Shown here: one piece after another, positions 7,909 through 19,900 of the stretch
How the letters are laid out: every line of letters starts with the position of its first letter
Numbering within the stretch: the stretch's first letter is position 1
Origin: RGIG1681 sp045657465
GTDB taxonomy: Bacteria > Bacillota > Clostridia > Christensenellales > UBA1242
Assembly: GCA_045657465.1 (NCBI GenBank)
Contig: JAZOTD010000017.1
Location: 1-21,211, forward strand
Reading direction: 5' to 3'
DNA length: 21,211 nt
Notes under the pieces: model-generated
The model's input: the letters and a program-made list of their open reading frames with translations, nothing else
The model's database searches: none
Told to the model about the DNA's origin: nothing
Program-made: the position numbers and the translations under genes

Positions 7909-7958
7909 AATTAATGTATAGAGCTATAAGCAAAATAGGTTAAAAGGAAATACGTTTT

Positions 7959-10900
7959 ATGAAAAATCAAACAAAGTCAAAAGAAGTAAAAAATTCAAAA
8001 AAGACTGTGGCAAGCAAGGCTAAAAAAACAAAACTTTCGGTTAAGCTCAAGGCACTCATTTATTCAACAGTGTCTCTTGTTTGCGTTGCCGGAATTGTGC
8101 TTGGCATCGTGTTTGGAATTAAGGGGAAAGGTGATGAACCACCAACAAATCCAAATGGTCCAAACTCAGGCATCAAGTTTTCTGCAGCTCAACAGCTTTT
8201 GGCTGATGACATTTCAAGCAATGTGAAATACACAGTTGCAGACATTGTGACTGCAGTGCCATATTCAAGCGAATGTACGGTTGAAGATTTGACTCGTTTT
8301 GGTGATAACTATTTTGCGTATACTGATGAGAGTGGAAATGAACAATTTTGGACATATTCAAAAAAAGATGGCGTTCCAACAAAAGCTAGAAACATAACAA
8401 GTTCGGTTAATGGCTTTGTTGATGGCAGTGCAGTGGGTTATGAAATCAAAGGTTTCAATGGCGACTATGTTTTGATTGCAAACTTATATTCATCAGATCC
8501 ATTTTCTGGAAATGAATATACAGAAGTTGTTTTTAGATTAATTTCAATCAAAAATCCAGAAATGCCAAGAGAAATTTTTAGATTTGACACTCGTGGCAAA
8601 GAATACACAATGTATGATGATTTCTTTGTTTTGAAAGACAATTATTTTGCAGTTGCATATTATAGTGAATTTAATATTAGCAGGTTAACAGCTAATTGGA
8701 ATGTTTATTACTATAGCTATAGTGATGCGTTTATTAATCAAGAGTATGAATATCAAAATAATTCTGTTAGTGGAATCAATGTGCAACTCGAAGAAGAAAA
8801 TTTTAAGTGGCAATTCAATAACAATGGTTTTTATATCCTAAATGAAGGGGAATATAGTTATTATTCAGTTAGCAAAAATGGCTTTGCTAAAATTGAAAAA
8901 GAAATTGAACTAAACAATAATTCAGAAATTGACGTTGATTATAGATTTATCGAAATTTCAAAAGATAGACTTTTGGTTGAAAAGGTTGATTATGTTGAAA
9001 CTGTTTCTGAGTTTACAGCAAACACAATCAAAGAAGAATCAAGAACGCAAGCTGGTGTGTTCACTCATGCGAATTACACCTATGAACTTTATGACACAAG
9101 TGGTTATAGTGCAGAAGTTGTGTCATTAGAAACAAAAAATGGTTATCCAAAACTTGCAAGTTTACCAAAATCATTTGAAATGATTGATGACCACTATGTG
9201 ATTGTTTATCAAAAAACTGCTAATGATAGAACTCTTGAAGAAAAATATGTTGTTTCATATTTTAACAAAAATCAAAATGAAGTGGCAAGCTTTGAAACAA
9301 CTCTTGAAAATGAACATATTGTTTATGCAAGTTCAAACACTTTTGTGACTGAACAGAATATCTATCAACCAAAAAACAGCGTCAAAATGACAAAACTTTT
9401 TGATTTTGCTGGTAAAGATTTTGTGATTAATGCAAATCAAACATTTAATCAAGATTATTTGATTTTAACAAATCTTGCTCAAACCAAAGCGGGAATCATT
9501 GATGTTTGGGGCAATGTTTTGATTGACCCAACAACAAGTGATTATAGCAAAATTGTTGAAATTGTTGGCAGTCATTGTGTGGCACAAGTTGGTTCAAATG
9601 AAACTTATTTGGTTAATTTAAAGACACTTTCAGAACCAAAACAAATTTCAAACTATGTTGCGTCAAATGTAGTTGGCAAGGGCACTGGTCTTGTGACAAT
9701 AAAAGATGCATCTCTTCAACAATATGAACTTAAAAACATGAATGGGGCAAAGCTTCTCGATGGCTATGACATTGTCAAGTTTAACACACCAAACATGCTT
9801 GCGGGACACGAAGTTTTGGAAGTTGTCACAACAAAAGATAGGTCAAAACCAAGCCATTATATTGTATTTAAAAATGTTAACAAAAACGAAACAAGTTCTT
9901 ATGTTAGTTATGCATTTTCTGAGTCTAATGGTCAAGATTTGTCACCAGTTGCTGACACATATGCAACATCTGTTGATTTTACAGCCAAGTATTGGAATGA
10001 CACTTATGGTGATACTGATATAATTGGAACGGCTTCTGTATCTCAAGCAAAACACCCAACAGTAACTGCACAATTGAAGGATAGTTGGTGTACATATGAT
10101 GGAAGTATTTATATGAAAACTTCTAACAATGGCTCTCAGCTTGGAATTCAAGATTTATATTTTAGTTGTTATATGGCATCAATAGATAATCCAATAACTT
10201 CTCCGTATTGGACATATAAATTGGGATATAACGTATCTTCATTATATTCAAACCCAACAGTTACACTTGATAAAACAAAAAATTATGGTTATAAGATTGT
10301 TTTTAGAATTAACTATGTAAATGAAAAAACATTTATTGGAATTGTTATTAGTTCTGATTACAGTGGTGTGCAAATGGATTATGCACATGATAGTCAGGGT
10401 GGTAGTCGTATGCGACATGAAATAAGTTTTTCCGCAAAATCTAGAGAATATGATAGTACTGCTCGAAAGCAACGCTATCCAATGTTTGATGATAATGTAA
10501 ATAAAGTTAATACATTTAATACGACAGTTAGCAATCCAGATTGGGAATGGAATGAGGATATGAATCTAGACACTTCTAACTCTCAAATATATCACAAACC
10601 AAGAGTGAATGGATCTGCCTCAATTGTTGCTCCATCTGTTGAAGATGTTGGCACTAATTTAAAATATGGTCATTTGTCATATTGGAGATATAGCGTGAAT
10701 GGCAGTGGAACTGCTGACTATCTATATTATAATAAAACATATTACAATGATTCAAATATAGCTAAAAGTGGATATACATTAAGTGGAACTCTTAATCCTA
10801 ATGGCACATATACATTTACTAGCACATTCAATGATTATTGGTATTCATATTTCTTTGCTTATTATGTAGAGAACACAGCAGATATTTATTTAAACGATAC

Positions 10901-13900
10901 ACTTTATCAAGATAATTGGGGAACTACTCAATTAACAAATGCATTTAGCATGCCAACTAAAACCGGTTATAATTTTGCAGGTTGGTCATTTACGGGTCTT
11001 GTTGATACATTAGAGTTCTATGGAGTTGAAAAAGCTCATACCGCCACATTCTATAAGGCTGATGGCACGTCAAAAGTTGTGACTTTTGAACAAGATGTTG
11101 ATGAAAATGGCAACAAGCTTGGCACAGGATATTTACCAGCACAAGAAGGTTACACATCAGTTAAATTTTCATGGTTAACTGAACCACATGAGTCAGAAGT
11201 TTATATTGAAGAAGTTTTCACTCCAAAAACATATACAATAACTCTTGATCATGATATTCAAAGAACATTCACAAATGCGGGAACTTGTGAAATTTATTAT
11301 AGATATGATGATGGATTTTATTTGGACTTTGATTTCACTTTGAGAATGACTGAAACTGAAAACCCAATCACAATGCCAATTGCAGTTGGTTATAAAACTG
11401 AAGCACAATACACATTTACACCTGATTTGATAACCTATGGTTTAACTGGTGGTGAGGGTAATTTGTATGTCACGTGGGAAGATGAAGATGAAATTGAAAT
11501 GATTAACAATTTCGTTGAAAACTATCATTGGCGATCAGCCGAAGCACCTTGGACTGCAATTCATTACACCGTTGTGTGGGAAAATTATTGCAGGCAAGAA
11601 GAGACAATAACTGAAGAAACCAAGCTTGTTGCTTATGATGAAGTGTTCTCGCTACCAGTTCCACCTTCGCTATATCATGACTTTACTGGTTTTATTGTAA
11701 CTTCAACCCCTGGTGGTGGCACTGCATATTATGGTTCAAGTTCGTCAAATTTGATTGAATTTTCTAGCACTGAATCTCTTGTTTTATCAGAACTTGAAAA
11801 TGGTGCGTCATATCTATACTTTAAAAACTTGTGGCAAGATGTTAATCCAGAATTTTCAGCGGCTGACTCTCACGGAAATGTCATAATTTCAAGTAATTGG
11901 ATTGGCAAACAATACACCGTTGAGTTTGAAATGAATGGCGGAACGCCAATTGACTCAATAACATGTTATTATAACTCATCTCTGTTGGGTTCATTGCCAT
12001 CAATTCCTGCAGTTCCATACAAAGTGGGTTACAACTTTGCTGGTTGGGACGTTTCTGGAATGGACACAGCACCAGGAAAAGTTATTTATGAAAACACCAC
12101 AGGTGATGATGTTTATGTTGATGGATTTACACAATCGGTTTCACTTGATGCAACATACTCTCAAGCAACATTTAACAACTTGAGCGGAACTGAAGGCACG
12201 GTTGTGTTCTCGGCTAGGTGGACACCTGCGACTTATAGCATTGTTTATGATTTAAGCTGTGTTGATGCCAGTGGCCTTGAATATTCTTCACCAAGTCTTC
12301 AAAACGGCGTTGGTTGGCTTGGAACGGAAAACCATCCATCTTCTGCGGTTTATGAACAATCATTCTATGTTGACACTCCTGACCGAAGTGTGTGGCCATT
12401 AGGATTTCAATTTGCTGCTTGGATTGTTGATGGTTATGGATCTGGTGCAGAATTCTCGACTGCTGCTAATGGAAATTATACGAACTTGAGCGTCCCTGGT
12501 GGTGGCGTGCCAATGTATAATATGGAAAGGATTTATTTTAGAAATCTTGGTGCGAATGAAGGGGATGTAATTACCATTAAAGCAATGTGGGCTGGTAATA
12601 CCTATAAAATCACGTATGATCTAAACGGTGAAAATGCGTCACAATCAGGCGGTTCTAGTTTTAACCAAACTAGTATTTCATTTGGTAGTTTAATTTGGGT
12701 TACAGATCCAACACGAATTGGTTATACTTTCATTGGTTGGTCGCTTTCTGGCTTATCTGACGAAGTTGATCATTTTTATGACAATCCAAGTTTTCCAAAT
12801 CAGATTACATTTAATTCTATTAATGGAAAATATTATGATGACACTAATCCAAATAATGATATTATTCCATCACCAAATTCGGCTTTAACGTTTAAAAACT
12901 TAAATCATATTGAAGGGTTAACAGTTACACTTACAGCGCACTGGACGCCTAATAACTATAACATCACTTATCATTATGCGAAAGATGCAACGTTTAGCAC
13001 GTTCCCAAATCTTAATAAAATAAACACAATTGCTAATATGCGATATTCAAAGACTCACACTGTGACTTATGACAGATATTTCAAAACTTTGGGTGTTGGT
13101 GCTATTGAAACTGACACAACAATTGTTGCTCCAACAGGTTACAAGCTTGTTGGATGGATGATTTTTGTTAATCATCAATATGAATCAACTTCAACATCTG
13201 TAACGATGACATTCCTTGAAAATTATTTTGAATATGCAAATTCTGATGTTTTGTTTGACTATGCATTTGCGAGTGATAACCGTCCAATGTATGTCACTAC
13301 AGTGGGGGATATGCATGCATATGCGGTTTATGAAAGCATTCAAATTACGGTGAAGTATTATGCACCTGACCCAGCTGCGGCAGGGTATAATGATGGTGCT
13401 TGTATCAACGATTTGTCAACATATACATTCCAAAATCAAGCAACGTTTGCATATGGTGCTTCTGTTAGACACTCAAAAATGTTGATGGATGGTGTTCATT
13501 TTTCAACTAACTATTTGATTTCACCAAACCTTTATGTTGAAGGTGGTATGTGGAAGTCTTACACAACTTACCAGTTTAACAGCACATCATATTACACCTA
13601 CGCAGGTGTTTCAATGCCTTGGGGCTTGTCAAACAACCTTTGCCATGATCCAGACAACCCAGTGTTCTATGCTTACGCTGAATATAACGAAGATTATGAT
13701 GGGGATATTGATAAGTTACAGTTTCAAGCTTCTAGTTTATCAGATAAATATGGTAATATACTTACTGTTTGGGTTGTTTCTGCGTATGCAAGTGAGGAAA
13801 CTTCACTAAAGATTCCAAACAGATATAATAATGGATATTATGATTTGCCGGTTTATTGTGTTGGTAGTTTTGGCGAATCTAATATTGTTTCAATCACAAT

Positions 13901-16900
13901 TCCTAGCAATGTTGTTCAAATTAATTCACAAGCATTTATGAATTGTTTTAGTCTAGAAAATGTAATTTTTGAACCTAACAGCAAGTTGGATGCTATTGGT
14001 GGTTATGCTTTTGAAGGTTGTTCTAATTTAACATCATTTGACATGCCTGATAGCGTAACAAGTGTTGGTTGGTATGCATTTACTTATACTGCTTTAAATT
14101 CAATTCATCTTTCAAATTCATTAACAGTTTTGTCGGAATATATGTTTGATAATTCAAGCATTTCAACAATAGAAATTCCTAATAGTGTGACAGATGTTTA
14201 TTTAAATGCTTTTAATGACTCTGCTTTAACAGAACTGCATATTCCTGCAACGGTAACTTATGTTTACTATGGAGAGTCAAACTTTATTTCTTTACAGAAT
14301 CTTGAAGAAATCACTGTTGACCCTGCAAATCCATATTATGACAGCAGAAATAACTGCAATGCAATCATTGAAAAAGCTTATGGTGGGATTCTTGTTTTAG
14401 GCTGCAAAAATACTCAGATACCTGAAGGAATAAAAAGTATTGGTCCAAATTCCTTCTATAATTCATTAATCGGTGAAGATGAAAGAACACTGATTATTCC
14501 AGAAGGTGTTGTGGAGATAGGTATTGGGGCATTCCTAAATTGTGAGTATTTGTCAAAAATTGAGTTTCCAACTACGCTAAAATATATTTCTGACAGTGCA
14601 TTTGCATGGTGTACTTCACTTGATAATGTGATTTTGCCAAATAATATTGTTGTGATTGATTTGTATTCATTTTATCAATGTTCATCATTGACTTCAATTG
14701 TGATTCCAGGTGATTCTGGAAATGTTTATGTTGGTGATGCTGCATTTGCAAGTTGTTACTCACTTGAATTCATTTTTGTTGAAGAAGGTGTGACATATCT
14801 TGGATCTTATGCATTTGCTGATTGTGGAACTGATAGCTATACGCAAGTTTGTGTTTATTTGCCTAGCACATTGCAAGATGTTGGTTCATATATATTTGAT
14901 GGGTTTGGCAGTTATTCACAATATCAAGACAGAATTTATTTTGGGTTGTCTTCATCGGCCGTTAATGAAAGAGTTAATAATGGTTATTGGAGTGATTGCT
15001 GTCTACTTAATGAATATGATTATACTGCTATTGATGCAAGTATCACTTATTATGGCACTCCAAAGGGTGCATATAGTGCAATATTAAACTATACAGACTA
15101 CTATTATTATACATGGATGTTTAGTGTTACTGGTGATGATTATGACCCTTATGTTATAGCAACTAGATATATCGGTGATGAATCTGAGGTTACGGTGCCT
15201 GCAGTTGCTAAAGAGTTTGCGTCTGGAAACGATATGAGCAGTGTTGAAGTTTTGAATGTTGGAATGAATGTTGAATCGTTAACATTTAATACTGAGCCTA
15301 GCAGTTTAACTCAACTTAATTTGACTTATGGGCTTAAATCTTTAGGTCATCCAACAAAAGGTTTGAATGTTCCGGGAATTAGATCGCTTTATATTCCTGC
15401 TTCAGTTGAATATATTGCACCATATTTCTTTAAGTTAGGGTTCTGGTGTGGATATGAAGAATTTACAGTTCAAGTTGATCCAGACAATCCATATTATGAC
15501 AGTCGTGAAAATTGCAATGCTATCATTGAAACCGCAACAAACACCTTGGTTGCAGGGCATAATGGTTCAACAATTCCTTCATCAGTTGTGACAATTGGGT
15601 CAAATTCACTGTTTATTTCTCCAGTATCACTTGATCCATTTGAATATGTGATTCCGGGCAATGTTAAGCTTGTGAAGAGTAATGCTATTACTACTGGTAA
15701 TTATATGACGACAATAACATTTGAAGAGGGATTGGTTGAACTTGAAAATCAGGCTATTGAATCATTAAACTATGATTTCACATTAAATTTGCCTAGCACG
15801 GTTTCAAAAATCGGCACTCAAGTTGTTATGTTTAATGGATATGGATCATATGTTCTCATTTTAATTGATTCAGGCAATCCATATTATCATATCTCAAATG
15901 GAGCCGTTGTTAAAACTGCAACAAACACTTTGATTTGGGCTAATTTCTTAAGCGGTGGGCAAATTGACGATTCGATAACAACAATTGGTGAATATGCATT
16001 CTATACTACAATAAATGATTATTATTTTAGTCTTCAAATCCCTGAAAGTGTTACAAGAATTGAAAAATACGCATTCATGGGTTGCTCTTTCTCTCAGCCA
16101 ATATTGTTAACCAATGTGAAATATATTGGTAGTTATGCTTTTAGTGGTTGTATCTTTAATGATGTTTTGTCGCTGGGTGAAAAACTTGAAGTGATGGGTG
16201 AGGCAGCCTTTGAATTTATATCGGGCATGTCTCAAACACTTGAAATTCCTGCAACATTAAAAGTTATTCCTGCTAATGCATTTCAGTATTCATCAGTTGG
16301 CGAAGTTGTGTTTAATGAAGGATTGTTGAGCATTGAAACAGCTGCATTCCAAGAATCTTCAATAACTAGAGTAATTTTGCCAAACTCATTAATAAACTTA
16401 AAATTAGGTGCATTCTATAGTTGTAAAGCGTTAACTGAGGTTTATATTGGACCTGTTACAAATATTTATGCTAATGTATTTAACTATTGTGATTTATTAA
16501 GTTCACTTACAATTGCCGAAGGTGTGAATGAAAGAACCATAGGTGATTATGCATTTAGTTTTTGTTCAAGCTTGGTTAATCTGGTAATTCCAGAAGGGTT
16601 TACAAGTATAGGAAATCAAACATTCTTAAATTGTGGAAATCTTACGTCAATAAAATTTCCTGACACACTAAACAATATCGGTGATGATGCGTTCTGGGGT
16701 GCAGGTCAAAGCAGTGGAGAAATTCTTGAAATTGATTTTGGAATTGCAGATAGGATTTGGAATATAGGATCTTCTGCATTTATGCGATCAACAGTAAAAA
16801 CCGTTAATCTTGGATTCTTCTCATTTATAGGTGTTTCAGCATTTAACGATTGTCAGAACCTAACCTCATTTAGGGGAATTGGTGTGAACTCTGCTACTAT

Positions 16901-19900
16901 TGACGATGCTGCATTCAATCAATGTTCAAATTTGTCAGATGTTGTAATTTCTGGTAGCATAACTAAAATTGGTGAACAAGCATTCTATCAATGCACGAAA
17001 TTAAAAACGATTTCGCTTCCATCAGATGCAAGTTATTGCTCGATTTATAAAAATGCATTTAAAGAATCTGGTTTAACTCATATTGAAATTCCAAGTATAT
17101 ACAATATTAATACAGGTGCTTTTGATAATTGCACAAGTCTTACACATATTTGGTTTGAAAGTGGTGTTTCATTCATAAATGGTTCAATTATGTCTGGTTC
17201 GCCAGTTGCTTCTATATATACAAATGCTTCTAAAACAAGCGTTGAAAACCAATGGGGAACCGCTTGGAGAACTACTGGGCAAAAGAATCCACCACTAATG
17301 TATTATGGAAGTACGCTTTCTGCATATTACACAGCGAGATATCCTGACTTTACATTTACTGTTAGTGGCAGTGAAGTGACACTTACTGGTTATTCTGGCA
17401 GTGCCACCGAAGTGATTATCCCTTCATTTGTTACCATAATTGGTGCTAGTGCTTTTTCTGGAAATACAACAATAGAAAAAGTGGTGGTTCCTTATGGTGT
17501 GCATACGATTAATAACAATGCATTTGACTCAGATACCAGTCTATCACAAATAATTTTGCCTGAAACGTTAATAACCATCAAACACCATGCATTTCAAAAT
17601 TGTATTAATATTGTTGAGATAGTGTTGCCAAATTCATTGCAACAAATTGATGGGGGTGCGTTTGATTACACTGGAATTGAATCGGTGTATATTCCTGCAA
17701 ATGTTTCGTCTTTGACAACGCCATTTGCAAATGCAGAATATATAACTTCAATTGAAGTCGACCCTAGCAATTTATATTATGACAGCAGAAACAATTGCAA
17801 TGCTATCATTGAAATAGCAACAAACACGTTAATTACTGGATGTATAAACACAATAATTCCAAATGGTGTTGTTACTATTGGCTCATATGCATTTGCAAAC
17901 AAAGGAGGAATTATTGAAGAACTTGAATTGCCAGACACTGTGACAACAATTCAGTCATATGCATTTACAGGTTCATCTTTAAAATCAATTTATTTAAATA
18001 ATGTTGAGAGAATTGAAACTTATGCATTTAGCAGTACATCACATCTTGAAACTATAACAGTTGGTAGTTTCCTTAAATATATTGGTGTACGTGCGTTTGC
18101 TCAGGCTACTGCGCTCAAAGAACTTGATTTATCTCATCTAATTAACACTTTGGCAATTTATGATTATGCTTTCTATAATACTACTTCTTTAAAAACAATT
18201 AAATTACCTAAAATGGTTGACCTAGCACAACGATCATATATTTTTAGTTATAGCGGATTAGAAACCATTGACTTAACAGGTGTTGAGTTTACAAATTATT
18301 ATCTTCCAGCTTATACATTTTCTAATTGTAAAAATCTTGTATCAGCAAAACTTAGTCAATCAATTACGTCTCCTGGTACGTATATGTTTAGTGGTTGTTC
18401 GGCATTAAAAGAAGTATATTTGGGTGAAAATGTGACGAGTATTTCACAAAATTTATTTTCCAATTGCACATCACTTGAAACAGTAAATATACCAAACACT
18501 GTTGTTGAAATAAGGAGCGGTGCATTTAACAATTGTGAAAAGTTAAAAAATATTTTAATTCCGAGAAGTGTGACTAATATCTATGCTGGATTTAAAAACT
18601 GTAAGTCACTAACTGCAATTTGGATTCCATCTACCGCAGCTCTTTCCGCAAGTTCTTCTACAAGTTCGCCATTCTATGGGTGTTCATCGACCCTCAAGAT
18701 TTACACTGATTCATCGATGAAACAATCAACTTGGGGAACATATTATAATTATTATTCAAGCAGCGGAAAGTTAAATGTGACATTCAATGCAAACTATTCA
18801 ACTTATTTCACGGCTGTTTATCCTGACTTTTCAGCAACGGGAACTGGTTCAGCATATTTAACATTAACCGGTTATACTGGTGCTGAAGATGTGAATCTTA
18901 AAATTCCTTATGGTATTCAATCTATTAATTCGAATGCGTTTACAAATCTAAACTTTATTGAAGTTTATATTCCATCATCATTAAAGCAATTTAATAATGC
19001 AATATTTAAGCAATGTTTAATTGATGTGGTTAGGGTTCAAGAGGGCATACAACAATTCTCAGCAAACTGGTTTAGCAAGTGCACAATTGGGGATATACAT
19101 TTGCCAAGCACTATCAACAACTTTGTTGTGTATGCAAACTCTAAAATTACCGACAGTGTTGGTGAATATGCTCAGTGGATTATTCCTGATAAAAATGAAA
19201 CATATTTTATTGCAAATGAGGACTATATAATTACAAAGAAAACAAATAATCTTCTTTTGTGTCTTGACTTAACTATGACAGAACTAAGCATTCCTGAATA
19301 TGTTGCCACGATTGGCAATTATGCATTCTATGCTAATAATAATCTTACAGATATCACTATACCTGATCAAATTGTAGAAATTGGTCAATATGCGTTTAGT
19401 AATTGCTCAAAACTTGCTAACATTTCATTTGAAGAAGGTTCAATGCTTAAGAAGATTAATGAAGGTGCATTTTATGCTCTTGATTCACAATATACTGATA
19501 TGGATATTGTGTTTCCTGATAGTTTGGAATATATTGGAAACTCGGCATTTCATTCAAGTTCGTTATGGATGCAAAAATTTAGTTTTTCTTTTGGAAAGAA
19601 TATTAAGTTTATTGATTATAGATTTGCCTCAGCAAAAGTAATAGAAGATATTTCTATTGCTGACGATAATCCATATTATTCTGATAATGATTCAAATATT
19701 ATTATTGAAAAGGCAACAGGAAAGCTTGTTAAAGTAAGCATGTCAATAACAGAAATTCCTGATTCAGTTAAAATTATTGGAAGGTGGGCATTTAATGCTT
19801 TACATGGCCTGACAGAGATGTTGATTCCTTCTAATGTCATTGCAATAGAAAATGAGGCTTTCTATAATGCTGGAATAGAAAAGATTATTTTTTCTGAAGG

